A stretch of DNA of 64,000 nucleotides from Alteromonadales bacterium alter-6D02 (GTDB lineage Bacteria; Pseudomonadota; Gammaproteobacteria; Enterobacterales; Psychrobiaceae): assembly GCA_002835545.1 (NCBI GenBank), contig PIZK01000020.1, positions 1 through 64,000 on the forward strand, read 5' to 3'. How positions within the stretch are numbered: the stretch's first letter is position 1; each line of letters begins with the position of its first letter. The notes beneath the pieces were generated by a model. It had not been told where the DNA came from. It made no database searches and saw only the letters and a list, made by a program, of their open reading frames with translations. A program made the position numbers and the translations under genes. Of the stretch, positions 20,641-30,562 are shown in pieces.

Positions 20641-22629
20641 ATGAAACTAAAAGTATTAATAATCATATCGTTGCTTATGCTATCCGTGAGCACAATTGCG
20701 CAAGCGAAACGCATTGAAACTACAACCATTATGGCATTGCAAGGCTCTGGAGAATTCTCTCCTTTCACTAAGCCCAAGCAAAAAATATATCAGTCAGCAC
20801 AGCAGTTTAAGGTTTCTGGTGTCATCACTCATGTCCAGCCACAAGCGCTAGGAGAAGACTTACCACAAGGTTTCTTTTTGCAGGATGTATACGGGGACAA
20901 TAATCCACTAACTTCCGACGCTATTTTTGTCGTGAGTAACAATAAAAATATTAAAAAAGGTCAAGTTGTTTCTGTCACAGGTCATGTTGCTGAACACTAT
21001 GGTTGGACTCAGTTTAAAGCGAGAAAAATTAACCATACTAACACCTCAAAAACACTTAATGCTGTGCCATTAGTCGCCCTAAGTAGTGATAAAAATTTTA
21101 GCCAGACCCTTGAACGCTATGAAGGTATGCTAGTCAACATCACTGAACAATCCGACCTATTTGTCAGCCGTAGTCTTAGTTTTGATCGCCAAGCACGCCG
21201 TGTGAATATGTCACTTGCCCATCAAGGTATCACTTACCAGCCAACGCAGCACTTTGCTCCGGGCTCTTCTGACTCTCATCATTTAAATAAAAAGAATCAA
21301 CAGCGTCAGCTGATAATCGAGTCACACCAGTCTCAGCCTAAAGGCGTTGTGTCTTGGTACCTCGACTTTGCAAAATCAAACAGTCAAGGCAGCACGGACC
21401 ACTATATCCGTATTAGTGATCAGGCGGTGAATTTAACTGGGGTTGTTGGTTATTCTTACAAGCAGTTCCGCCTTTATGTAACTAAGCAAGCCACTAAAGC
21501 CAGCTTCAAACACCTTAAACCACGTACCTCAGCCCCTGTAATCAAGCCGGCGACATTAAAAGTGGCCACGTTTAATGTCCTCAACTATTTCAACTCCCCT
21601 TTTGGTGGCGACAAAAATCCGAGAGAGCAAAGTCGTGGGGCACACTCTTTAGCTGAATTTAATCAACAAGCTCAAAAAATTGTTGCCGCGATAACCGCCC
21701 TTGATGCCGATATTATTGGTTTATTAGAAATAGAAAATAATGGCTATGGAAAAAACTCAGCTATTGTTGATTTAGTTACCCGCATTAATGCGACCCTACC
21801 ACCAGCCAAACACTACCGTTTTGTTCAGCACCAACAGCAACAGTTTATCGGCACCGGTGCTATCACCAGCCAGCTAATTTACCGTCCTCAGGTGGTAACA
21901 AAACAACAGAGTCGTATCATTGAAATGCCTCAACAACACGCTCCGCGCTCAGGTAAAGAGTCGGGTAAAAACTTCATGCGTGATGCTTTGACCGTGACCT
22001 TTAATACGTTAACGACTCAACGACAGTTAACAGTCTCGGTTAATCATTTTAAATCAAAAGGTTCAGCCTGTTGGGAAGATGCTGCTTTACAACACTTTAA
22101 AGATCCTGATTTACAAGCCTCTTGTGAACACTTTCGCGTATCTGCAGCCTATCACCTAGGGAAGTCACTAGAAAAAATAAGCGGCCATAAGCTAATCATT
22201 GGTGATTTAAATGCATACGCACAAGAAGATCCTTTGGCGATATTAACCAAACGTAAAAGTACCTCTTCGCCACGTAAAATTACAGCGGCGAGAGACACCT
22301 ATATTGGCGGGAATAAGAAAAGTGGAAAACCATTGCATGGAATAAAAGGGAAAGTGATAGAACAATCCTTTGGTTACCTCAACACCGTAGCAATGTTTCA
22401 TCCGCAAGCCTATGGCTACTCTTTTTCAAATCACGTTGGTACGCTAGATTATATTTTGGCGTCACCATCATTACAGTCATTTATTGTTGATGCTACTGAA
22501 TGGAATATTAATGCGGCAGAATCTTCATTACTAGAATATGCAAGAAAACATACTGGTAATAGGACTAAATTTAATGACCCATATCGTTCATCGGATCACG
22601 ACCCTGTCATCATTTCATTAAATTTATAA
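20641..22629 (+). CDS. Secreted ExeM/NucH-type extracellular endonuclease
   Basis: From the ATG at 20641 the protein has 662 residues and starts with a clear signal peptide (MKLKVLIIISLLMLSVSTIAQA); an upstream in-frame start would bury it. An OB-fold of the YhcR/ExeM type (about 45-125, with LPQGFFLQDVYGDN) precedes an exonuclease-endonuclease-phosphatase domain (about 325-662). Catalytic landmarks are KVATFNVLNYF, GLLEIENNGYG, VNHFKSKGSACWED, IIGDLNAYAQEDP and SSDHDPVIISL. Such enzymes digest extracellular DNA for phosphate or biofilm dispersal. The protein ends directly at the last strand of the nuclease fold. It lacks the lamin-tail domain and the C-terminal membrane anchor of larger ExeM proteins, so it should be freely secreted or periplasmic. 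Confidence 0.88.
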   Translation: MKLKVLIIISLLMLSVSTIAQAKRIETTTIMALQGSGEFSPFTKPKQKIYQSAQQFKVSGVITHVQPQALGEDLPQGFFLQDVYGDNNPLTSDAIFVVSNNKNIKKGQVVSVTGHVAEHYGWTQFKARKINHTNTSKTLNAVPLVALSSDKNFSQTLERYEGMLVNITEQSDLFVSRSLSFDRQARRVNMSLAHQGITYQPTQHFAPGSSDSHHLNKKNQQRQLIIESHQSQPKGVVSWYLDFAKSNSQGSTDHYIRISDQAVNLTGVVGYSYKQFRLYVTKQATKASFKHLKPRTSAPVIKPATLKVATFNVLNYFNSPFGGDKNPREQSRGAHSLAEFNQQAQKIVAAITALDADIIGLLEIENNGYGKNSAIVDLVTRINATLPPAKHYRFVQHQQQQFIGTGAITSQLIYRPQVVTKQQSRIIEMPQQHAPRSGKESGKNFMRDALTVTFNTLTTQRQLTVSVNHFKSKGSACWEDAALQHFKDPDLQASCEHFRVSAAYHLGKSLEKISGHKLIIGDLNAYAQEDPLAILTKRKSTSSPRKITAARDTYIGGNKKSGKPLHGIKGKVIEQSFGYLNTVAMFHPQAYGYSFSNHVGTLDYILASPSLQSFIVDATEWNINAAESSLLEYARKHTGNRTKFNDPYRSSDHDPVIISLNL

Positions 22630-22660
22630 CATAGTGTTAGACGAGTGGGCCCAACACGGA

Positions 22661-23938
22661 TTAAAGCCCGCTCGGAAATGTTAATTCAAACGTACTCCCT
22701 TTACCGAGTTCACTCTTGCATTTCACTTCACCATTAAACGTTTGTGTTGTTAGATTATAGACTATGTACATCCCTAACCCACTTCCCCCACAACCTCGTC
22801 TCGTTGTAAAAAATGGTTCGAAGATCATGTCACAGGTATCTTGACTCATACCTGCGCCATCATCGCTATATATTAATGAAATAACTTCATCTTCTTTCGC
22901 TAGATTAATGGTTATTTGTCCTTGCTTCTCACCATCAAAAGCATGGATCAAAGAGTTCATGACAAGATTGGTCACAATTTGCGATAGCGCACCTGGATTA
23001 ATATTAACCTCAATTGTACTATCCCCTTCCACTGTCACATCAACATGAGAACGGCGTGTTTCAGGGTGTAAACTCATCACAATACTTTCAATATAATCGA
23101 GCAGGTTAAAATCACGAATTGTCTCACTTGATACATCAACCGCGACTAACTTAAAGTTTCTGATCATCTCAGAAGCTCTCTCTAAGTTAGTTAGAATAAT
23201 ATCAATCGACTGGTTGGATGATTTAATATATTTATCAAAATCTTGCCTAGAAAGTGTTGAGCTCATGACTGCACTACTGAACTCTTTTGACTCTTCGTGT
23301 AAATATGACGTTGCTGTAACGCAAACCCCAATGGGCGTATTAAGTTCATGAGCAACACCTGCAACAAGACGCCCTAACGAAGCCATTTTTTCAGATTCTA
23401 CTAATTGATTTTGAGTTTCTAAAAGATTATTCAATGAAAGCTGTAATTCTTGAGTACGTTCTTTGACTAAATCTTCAAGGTTATCTTTATGTTGACGTAG
23501 CTCATCTTCGGCTTTCTTTTTAACCTTATAAGCTTCATCTAGTTCAATTTTCTCTTTATAGAGTTCAAGAAAGACCTCAACTTTGCTGCGCACAATTTTA
23601 TCGTTAATCGGCTTAACTAAATAATCCACTGCACCACTGGCATAGCCTTTAAACTCAAAGGCTTCATCTCTGGCAAAGGCTGTAATAAAAATCACAGGAA
23701 TGTGGGAAGTTTTAGGATGGTCTAATAACAACGAGGCAGTTTCAAAACCGTCCATTCCCGGCATTTGTACGTCCATAAGAATAAGAAAAAAGTCTTCTCG
23801 ATGTGCTACAGCTAATGCCTGTTGCCCTGAAAATGCTTTCACAAACTCGATATCTAAGCTTTCTAATGTTCGCTCATAAACACGGTGATTATTTGGTTCA
23901 TCATCGACAATGAGTAGTTTTGGTTTTGTGCTATTCAT
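22661..23938 (-). CDS. Receiver-histidine kinase fusion protein
   Basis: This 425-residue soluble protein has an N-terminal receiver (about 7-125, acidic pocket Asp11-Asp12, phospho-acceptor Asp56, conserved Lys in DYLVKPIND). A coiled coil follows (about 128-180), then a kinase core. His197 lies in LVAGVAHELNTP, the N box in NLVMNSLIHAF, and the ATP-lid glycines in GGSGLGMYIVYNL. It has no membrane segment. It overlaps the preceding cheB-like gene by four bases and GGGGAG supports the ATG. It is the last gene of the four-gene signalling operon and may relay phosphate from the large hybrid kinase. Its kinase core closely resembles that of the orphan kinase at 48435. Confidence 0.9.
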   Translation of the reverse strand: MNSTKPKLLIVDDEPNNHRVYERTLESLDIEFVKAFSGQQALAVAHREDFFLILMDVQMPGMDGFETASLLLDHPKTSHIPVIFITAFARDEAFEFKGYASGAVDYLVKPINDKIVRSKVEVFLELYKEKIELDEAYKVKKKAEDELRQHKDNLEDLVKERTQELQLSLNNLLETQNQLVESEKMASLGRLVAGVAHELNTPIGVCVTATSYLHEESKEFSSAVMSSTLSRQDFDKYIKSSNQSIDIILTNLERASEMIRNFKLVAVDVSSETIRDFNLLDYIESIVMSLHPETRRSHVDVTVEGDSTIEVNINPGALSQIVTNLVMNSLIHAFDGEKQGQITINLAKEDEVISLIYSDDGAGMSQDTCDMIFEPFFTTRRGCGGSGLGMYIVYNLTTQTFNGEVKCKSELGKGSTFELTFPSGL

Positions 23939-24537
23939 TCCACTCCCCCCTCAGCTAATGCTGTAAGCAATTGGCCGATTTGTAATAATGGTAAAACATA
24001 ATCAACTTTTGTTTCAGCAATCGCAGCATCAGGCATATAGCGCTCTTGTGCTGTCTCTGGTTGTTGGACAATAGTAAGACCGCCGAGTTGCTTAATTTCT
24101 TTAAGCCCTTGAGTACCATCGCTGTTAGCACCGGTCAACACAACACCAATTAATTGTTCACCAAAACAACGGGCCGCGGAGTAAAACAGTACATCCACCG
24201 AAGGAATGGCATAACTTACGGGCGGGTCGACGTTAAGACTAAAATGTCTATTTCGTTCTATCAACAAATGATAGTTAGCCGGGGCCAAATAAATGAAACC
24301 CGCTTGAGCCAACTCGCCTACTTCAGCTTCTTTTACCTGCAAGTTAGATAACCTCCCTAGGTGTTCAATCAAAAAATTATCGCTATCAGAGGCACGATGT
24401 TGGACAATAATCACAGGCATCGGAAAGTCATTTGGTAGTTTCGGGAGTAATGTGGTGAGCGCATTAAGCCCTCCCGCTGAAACCCCGATAACAACGGCAT
24501 CATACTTTTGCGAGCTTGCGGTAAATTCGTTGTTCAT
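23935..24537 (-). CDS. Receiver-less CheB-type protein-glutamate methylesterase
   Basis: The 200-residue protein is only the CheB methylesterase/deamidase domain. The catalytic serine is Ser20 in IGVSAGG, the histidine is His47 in IIVQHRAS, and the aspartate is Asp140 in LTGANSDG. Classical CheB has an N-terminal receiver that controls this domain; it is absent, so control must come from partners. I chose the ATG at 24537. The open frame extends further, but that part is hydrophobic read-through over cheR and the domain needs only about 12 residues before its first strand. It overlaps cheR by 38 nt and the kinase fusion by four. Confidence 0.88.
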   Translation of the reverse strand: MNNEFTASSQKYDAVVIGVSAGGLNALTTLLPKLPNDFPMPVIIVQHRASDSDNFLIEHLGRLSNLQVKEAEVGELAQAGFIYLAPANYHLLIERNRHFSLNVDPPVSYAIPSVDVLFYSAARCFGEQLIGVVLTGANSDGTQGLKEIKQLGGLTIVQQPETAQERYMPDAAIAETKVDYVLPLLQIGQLLTALAEGGVE

Positions 24538-25333
24538 AACTAACACACTCAAACTCATCCTGAACTTTAGATAATGCCAATGTTTCTTTATCGCCCAATA
24601 CCAAATAGCCGCGATGAACGAGACTGTTAGCAAAGAGCGTTAAAACTTGATCTTGTAGGTGCTGATCGAAATAGATCAGCACATTGCGACACACGATCAA
24701 ATTCATTTGTGCAAACACCTGATCCTTCACGAGGTTATGATTGGCAAAGGTAATAGATGCATTAAATATATCATTAATTTTTGCATACTCATATTTTGCC
24801 TGATAATAATCAGCCAACGATCCTTTTCCACCAGCTTCATGATAGTTCGCGGTAAACTCCTGCATCTTTTCTACTGGGTAAATGCCCTGTTGAGCAACTT
24901 CTAAAGAACGATTGTTATAATCCGTTGCATAGATGCGTGTACGTTTTAACAAGCCTTCCTCATGAAGCATAATTGCCATCGAATATACTTCTTCACCTGT
25001 TGCACATCCCGCATGCCAAATATTCACTCTTGAATAAGTTCTTAATTGTTTAAACACTACCTCTCTAATCACTCTAAACACATGAGGATCACGAAACATA
25101 TCTGTTACTGTAATCGACATGTCTTTTAAGAATAGTTCAAAAAATGCGGGCTCATGTAGAACTTTAGTAATCATCTCACTGGGTGAACTTAGATCTGATA
25201 ACGCTAACCTGTTTTCAACTCGACGTTCTAAGGAAGCGCGAGAGTAATGTCTAAAGTCATAGCCGTAACGAAAGAAAATGGCTTCCAATAACAGATCAAC
25301 TTCAAACACCCATAACTCATTTTTACTCGGCAT
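24500..25333 (-). CDS. CheR-type protein-glutamate methyltransferase
   Basis: The 277-residue protein is a stand-alone CheR methyltransferase, which transfers methyl groups from S-adenosylmethionine to glutamates of a coiled-coil receptor. It shows the N-terminal helical part with YDFRHYSRASLERRVENRL and the SAM-binding motif WHAGCATGEEVYSMAIML. The catalytic-fold marker is NLIVCRNVLIYFDQ, and the final strand includes GYLVLGDKETL. No TPR or pentapeptide-tether domain is attached. AAGGAG precedes the ATG. It overlaps the large kinase gene by 11 nt and the cheB-like gene by 38 nt, so all are translated together. There is no CheA, CheW or chemoreceptor gene in the window. Confidence 0.9.
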   Translation of the reverse strand: MPSKNELWVFEVDLLLEAIFFRYGYDFRHYSRASLERRVENRLALSDLSSPSEMITKVLHEPAFFELFLKDMSITVTDMFRDPHVFRVIREVVFKQLRTYSRVNIWHAGCATGEEVYSMAIMLHEEGLLKRTRIYATDYNNRSLEVAQQGIYPVEKMQEFTANYHEAGGKGSLADYYQAKYEYAKINDIFNASITFANHNLVKDQVFAQMNLIVCRNVLIYFDQHLQDQVLTLFANSLVHRGYLVLGDKETLALSKVQDEFECVSYEQRIYRKLAKV

Positions 25334-28300
25334 GGTTCTCCTTAATTGTTTTAAACAACCACACTCGCATTATCGATAGCAGCTTGGTCAACTCGATAGG
25401 CTTGGTAAGATATTCTGAGGCACCAGCATTGAGCGAGCGTTCACGATCTTCAGGCATAGTTTTCGCGGTTAAGGCTATGATTGGAGTCGTGACATACTGC
25501 GGTAACTGCCTAATCTTTTCTGTCGCCTCATACCCATCCATTACAGGCATCATAGTATCCATTAGAATCAACTCAACATCATCAATCCGTTTTAATAAAT
25601 CCAGAGCTTCTTGACCATGGTTAGCCATTTCAACATCAAGGCCTAGTTCGATTAGCTGTTTTGATAGTGCATAGATATTACGCATATCATCATCCACTAA
25701 TAATATTTTCCGCCCTTTGAGCATCAAATCATCATCATGAACCATTCTTACTTGCTGCTGGTGTGTATCAGCTTTACTTTTTTCTAGGTCGTGTAGAAAT
25801 AGAGATACATCATCGAGTAAGCGTTCAGGTGAGCCAACTCCTTTAATGACCACTGTTGATGAGTATTTATTTAATTCTGCTTGCTCCTGATCGTTGATAT
25901 CGCGGGCGGTATAAATAATAACAGGAGGGATGTGACCATGTTGCTGTTGATTGATCGTTTTAAGTACATCAAAGCCACTCATATCAGGGAGTCCAATATC
26001 AAGAATAACGCAATCGTAATTACCGGTGGCGACTTCTTCGCATCCTTGTTGACCCGTCCCAACAGTCGTTACGTCAATTGCACTACTCTCTAATAATCGC
26101 TTGATGGCACTTTGATTGTTTTTATCGTCCTCAACACTCAACACGTGCTTCAATTTGTCAGCATCTAATTGCGAAATGTTACTTAATACTTGATTGAGTT
26201 GTTCAGATGAGACAGGTTTTGTTTCTAAGCCTATCGCCCCTAAACGCAGCATTTGACTTGCATTTTCTTCATGCGCTGACATGATTTCAACAGGAATATG
26301 TTTGGTCGAAGGGTTGGCCTTCAGTTGCTCCAATACTTGATAGCCGTCAATATCAGGTAAACTTATATCAAGAATAATGCCATTGGGTTGATAGGCTTGT
26401 GCTAAATAGATGCCCGTTCTTCCGTCGCCAGCAACTAAGCTTTTATAGCCATGTTCTCTAGCATAATCACGCAACACTTTAGCAAAGTGTTTGTCGTCAT
26501 CGATAATTAATAATGTTTTAGAATCACTGGTTAAGTCATCACGATCATCAGGAATAAAAATTAAAAATGGTTGCCTCGCCCCCACTGAATCTTCGTTAGT
26601 AAACATTTGTGGAGGAGGTGTCTCTAATAAATCTTTAGTGGATTGCTGACCGTGATTTCTAGCGCTGTACTCATCCTGATAATAGCTTCGATGCTCTTCT
26701 CCCTCTTTAGCATCACTTGGAATAACCAATGGTAGATAAATGCTAAAGGTACTGCCTTGATTAATTTGACTGACAACATCAACCTCACCACCAAGCAGTT
26801 CGGTTAACTCTTTGACTATCGTCAGCCCAAGTCCCGTACCGCCATATTTCCTGCTAGTTGACCCGTCTTGCTGCTGGAAAGCTTCAAAAATATCAGCCAA
26901 TTTATTCGCTTCAATTCCAATACCGCTATCAATGACTCTAAGTGCAATGACAGGCTGTGATTCTTGCTCTAATCGACCAAGTGCATCTTGTGGTTTAGCA
27001 AAGTCGATATCGAGGATGACATCACCATATTCAGTAAATTTCATCGCGTTAGACAACAAATTACGAATGACCTGTTCAAGTCGTTGACCATCAGTAATGA
27101 TATTATCTGGGACGCTTGATGCCACATTGATAGTAAAGTTTAAACTACGACTTTGCGCGATTGGATCAAACATCTTATGTAAGCTTCGGCCAAAGGCTGA
27201 GATTGCAACACTTTCCCGGTGAATGGTTAACTTGCCGGCTTCTACTTTTGAAAGATCTAAAATATCATTAATTAGCGTAAGTAAATGGTTTCCCCCCTCA
27301 AAAATAACTTTAGCGTCTTCGACTTCAACACTGTCTAAATTATTATTTTTGTTATCAACTAGCCCTTTAGCAAGTAATAACAGACTATTAAGTGGGGTTC
27401 GTAGTTCATGACTCATGTTTGCCAAGAACTCCGATTTATACTTACTCGCCTGTGAGAGCTGTTCTGCCTTGCTAGCTAGGTCTTGCTTCGACGCTTCGAT
27501 CGCTTGCTTTTGCTTTGTCAAAAACTCTTTTTGTTCAGCCAGCTCTTCGTTTGATACGCGTAACTCTTCACTTTGCTGTTTAAGCTCCTCTTCTGAAACT
27601 TTAAGCCGTTGGGTTTGCTCTGTTAAGTTCTGATTAGCCTCACTTAACTCTTGTTGTTGTTGCTGTAATTGCTCTGTAAGCGCTTGACTGTCAGACAATA
27701 ACTTTTTGTTGCGTCGCTGGTTTTGCAGGTTATTAATAATAACCCCTAATGACTGACTGACTTGCCCTATAATTTTTAAATTGTTATCACTATAGTGCTC
27801 AAATGAGGCTAGCTCAATGACTCCGATTAAACACCCCTCGAATAAAATCGGTTCGAGTAATAAATTGAGCGGCGTTAACTCACCCAACGAGGAATTAATT
27901 TGAATGTAATCATCTGGCACCTGCGCTAGTAAAATACTCTTTTTCTCTTTAGCGCACTGGCCAACTAACCCTTCACCAATGATGATTTGTGACGCTATAT
28001 TTTTACGTGCTTTGAACGCATAACTGCCAAAGAGGATAAGGTTATCCTCTGTGCGTTCAGGGCGTATATAAAATGTGCCGTGTCCTGATTGAGACATTTC
28101 AGCAAGCTTAGCAATGATATTGTCACATAGTCGTTCAAGGTCGGTTTCCCCTTGAGTTATATCTGTCACACTACTGACCGCATTTTTAAATTCATTTTGG
28201 GCAACAAGATTATCGTTTAATGATTGTAGATCAACTTCAAACTGTTTCTCTTGGGTTAAATCCCGTATAAAAGCCGTTAAGATAATTTCATTGCCATTAT

Positions 28301-29594
28301 TTACCTCACCTATGGAAACCATCATTGGGAAGGTTGTACCGTCTTTACGCAGCCCGACCCACTCATGGCTAAAACTATTGAGTTGGCTGTGTGGTGAGCC
28401 CATGTATTGCGCAATTAGATCTTGTTCGCCTGACTCCCCTCCTTGAGCGATAAGAGCATTAATATGCTGATTAATGAGTAGTTCAGGCGGATAAAAAAAC
28501 AAACGTTCGGTGGCTGAATTTACTGTTAAAATTCGCCCGTGCTCATCAACAGAAATGATCGCGTCTATGGCTGTTTCCATAATTGCTTGGGTGTTTTTAT
28601 TACTTCTCTCGATTTGTTCAACACGCGCGACCATGTGTTTTTTCATCTGAAATAGTGCATTGCCAAGACGGTCTTGATCATTTTGTTTGTCGATTTCTAT
28701 TTCATAATTGCCAGCAGCTATTTCATCTGCTTGATTAGCGATGGTATTGAGCGTCGAGATCATAGTATTGATGGAGACCGATAAATCACCCACTTCATCA
28801 CGGGTCATTAATGCGGCTCGCGTTGAAAGGTCACCTTTAGAGATCTTCGAGGTTAGGTCACGTAAAGCGAGTATCGGACCTGTTAGCATTCGAGTCATAA
28901 CATAAGAAATAGCCAGACCTAGCACCAGAGAAGTAAAAATGAATAAACCGATATTACGCAATGCTTGTTGCTCATGATGCGTGACTGCAATAATCGATTG
29001 CTGTGTAAAGCCTTCAACGGCTGCGATTAACTCCCTGACTTTATTTTTTATTAGCTGCTGTTCCGTGCGTATCTTTTCCAGCTGTTGCTGATACGTTAAT
29101 TCATTCCATTGTGCTTGGCTGATGCCATCAAAAAAACGCCCTACATGATCGGTATACAGACGAAGATCTTGACCAATACTTTCAATGGTTCGAAGGCTCA
29201 GAGTAAGTTCGTGCTTCTCTTCACCTTGAGAGACCTGTTGCAATAAACTAGACAGTATTGATACCTGCTCCACTAACTCCTTATTCACCTCTTTGGCGAG
29301 ATTCATAAACGCTTTACTCGACTCATAGAATTGAGGTGTTGTTTGGCTATGGCCCTCCATCTCTTGCGCGTAACGTAGCGATTGATTGAATATTAACGTT
29401 TGCTCCAATTGGCTTTTTTCGATCTGTTTAAGTAAACGGATTAAGGGCATATCAATATCTGAAATCTCAGAGACCTCAATACTAATCAAATTAATTTGGT
29501 TTAACGCATAACTGCCTACCCCAATCATTAAGCAAAGATTGAAGATAGCAATACCAAGAAATTTAAAGCTTAAAGGAAAGCGCCAGCTACCCAT
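25323..29594 (-). CDS. Large membrane hybrid histidine kinase with three receiver domains
   Basis: The product has 1423 residues. Segments in order: a membrane span (about 10-30), a helical periplasmic sensor of the four-helix-bundle type (31-212), a second span (about 213-234), HAMP (to about 290), PAS (about 335-450) and GAF (about 470-625). A long Gln/Glu-rich coiled coil (about 630-718) leads to the kinase core with His729 in NMSHELRTPLNSLL and an ATPase domain to about 955. Three receivers begin near 1025, 1150 and 1293, with acceptor motifs ILDISLPDIDG, ILDIGLPDMSG and LMDTMMPVMDG. It heads the operon with cheR, cheB and a receiver-kinase. The coiled coil is a plausible methylation target, which is an inference. 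Confidence 0.92.
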   Translation of the reverse strand: MGSWRFPLSFKFLGIAIFNLCLMIGVGSYALNQINLISIEVSEISDIDMPLIRLLKQIEKSQLEQTLIFNQSLRYAQEMEGHSQTTPQFYESSKAFMNLAKEVNKELVEQVSILSSLLQQVSQGEEKHELTLSLRTIESIGQDLRLYTDHVGRFFDGISQAQWNELTYQQQLEKIRTEQQLIKNKVRELIAAVEGFTQQSIIAVTHHEQQALRNIGLFIFTSLVLGLAISYVMTRMLTGPILALRDLTSKISKGDLSTRAALMTRDEVGDLSVSINTMISTLNTIANQADEIAAGNYEIEIDKQNDQDRLGNALFQMKKHMVARVEQIERSNKNTQAIMETAIDAIISVDEHGRILTVNSATERLFFYPPELLINQHINALIAQGGESGEQDLIAQYMGSPHSQLNSFSHEWVGLRKDGTTFPMMVSIGEVNNGNEIILTAFIRDLTQEKQFEVDLQSLNDNLVAQNEFKNAVSSVTDITQGETDLERLCDNIIAKLAEMSQSGHGTFYIRPERTEDNLILFGSYAFKARKNIASQIIIGEGLVGQCAKEKKSILLAQVPDDYIQINSSLGELTPLNLLLEPILFEGCLIGVIELASFEHYSDNNLKIIGQVSQSLGVIINNLQNQRRNKKLLSDSQALTEQLQQQQQELSEANQNLTEQTQRLKVSEEELKQQSEELRVSNEELAEQKEFLTKQKQAIEASKQDLASKAEQLSQASKYKSEFLANMSHELRTPLNSLLLLAKGLVDNKNNNLDSVEVEDAKVIFEGGNHLLTLINDILDLSKVEAGKLTIHRESVAISAFGRSLHKMFDPIAQSRSLNFTINVASSVPDNIITDGQRLEQVIRNLLSNAMKFTEYGDVILDIDFAKPQDALGRLEQESQPVIALRVIDSGIGIEANKLADIFEAFQQQDGSTSRKYGGTGLGLTIVKELTELLGGEVDVVSQINQGSTFSIYLPLVIPSDAKEGEEHRSYYQDEYSARNHGQQSTKDLLETPPPQMFTNEDSVGARQPFLIFIPDDRDDLTSDSKTLLIIDDDKHFAKVLRDYAREHGYKSLVAGDGRTGIYLAQAYQPNGIILDISLPDIDGYQVLEQLKANPSTKHIPVEIMSAHEENASQMLRLGAIGLETKPVSSEQLNQVLSNISQLDADKLKHVLSVEDDKNNQSAIKRLLESSAIDVTTVGTGQQGCEEVATGNYDCVILDIGLPDMSGFDVLKTINQQQHGHIPPVIIYTARDINDQEQAELNKYSSTVVIKGVGSPERLLDDVSLFLHDLEKSKADTHQQQVRMVHDDDLMLKGRKILLVDDDMRNIYALSKQLIELGLDVEMANHGQEALDLLKRIDDVELILMDTMMPVMDGYEATEKIRQLPQYVTTPIIALTAKTMPEDRERSLNAGASEYLTKPIELTKLLSIMRVWLFKTIKENHAE

Positions 29595-29789
29595 ATTTAA
29601 TTCTCACTCATTTGCGATCATTGAGTTATCAAATATAAGTATATGAAGAAATTTTAAAAAGAGGGACTGTTTATGAAAATACTCGATAGCCAACAAACAA
29701 TTTAGTTTACTGTGCCAGTGCATTCATTGGCATGGCGCTTAGAGCTTGACTCGTCATCCTTGGCGTTTCCAGCTAAGGGCTGTAGGTAT

Positions 29790-29823
29790 GATAAAAATAA
29801 ATAGCCCTGAGTTTTTCAGGGCT
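29790..29823 (-). terminator. Terminator after phoU
   Basis: On the minus strand AGCCCTGA pairs with TCAGGGCT (29803-29810 with 29816-29823, five-base loop) and is followed by a T-rich tract (29790-29802). It lies 14 bases beyond the phoU stop and ends the pstC-pstA-pstB-phoU operon. Confidence 0.85.
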
Positions 29824-29836
29824 TATCATTTGGCCA

Positions 29837-30544
29837 TTAATCACGCAATTCTGCGATTTGTTCGGTATCTAGATGGCGAATGTCCTTACCTTTAATAAAG
29901 TAAATCACATATTCAGCGATATTTTGCACGCGATCGCCAACACGCTCTAATGAACGGGCAGCCCACATCACTTCCATCACGCTAGGGATCGCTCGAGGAT
30001 CTTCCATCATGTAAGTCATTAATTCACGCATTAGACTTTCATACTGAGCGTCAATTAAAACATCCTTACCGTGTACTTCAAAGGCACAATCTAAATCCAT
30101 GCGCGCAAAACAATCAAGCACATCATGTAATAGCGCGATGCAGTGGCGACCTAAATTTTCAAGACTCACTAATAGGTGTCCTTGCTTGCTCGCATTTTTT
30201 TCTAAAGCAACATTAGCTAGCTGCTTAGCACTATCGCCAATGCGCTCTAAGTCAGCAACGGTTTTTGAAATCGCGAAGATTAAGCGTAAATCCCCTGCTG
30301 CTGGCTGACGTTTTGCAATAATACGAGTACATTCTTCATCGATTAATACTTCGTAAGAATTCACCTTACGATCGTTATTAATCACTTGTTCGGCCAATGA
30401 TTGGTTCAAGGTACTAATCGCCTCAATAGCATCGGTTAATTGCTTTTCGACCAAACCACCCATCATTAATACACGATTACGTATGTTATCCAGTTCACTA
30501 TTAAACTGACCCGAGATGTGACGACGTAAATTTAAGTTATCCAT
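29837..30544 (-). CDS. phoU: Phosphate signalling protein PhoU
   Basis: PhoU links the Pst transporter to PhoR, keeping the Pho regulon off when phosphate is plentiful and limiting Pst uptake. The 235-residue protein has the tandem three-helix PhoU repeats. Metal-binding acidic motifs are visible in each half: ISKTVADLERIGDSAKQLAN in the first and MWAARSLERVGDRVQNIAEY in the second. It is the last gene of the pst operon, 18 nt after pstB, and is followed by a terminator. Confidence 0.97.
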   Translation of the reverse strand: MDNLNLRRHISGQFNSELDNIRNRVLMMGGLVEKQLTDAIEAISTLNQSLAEQVINNDRKVNSYEVLIDEECTRIIAKRQPAAGDLRLIFAISKTVADLERIGDSAKQLANVALEKNASKQGHLLVSLENLGRHCIALLHDVLDCFARMDLDCAFEVHGKDVLIDAQYESLMRELMTYMMEDPRAIPSVMEVMWAARSLERVGDRVQNIAEYVIYFIKGKDIRHLDTEQIAELRD

Positions 30545-30562
30545 TAATGTAGCTCCTCAGTG

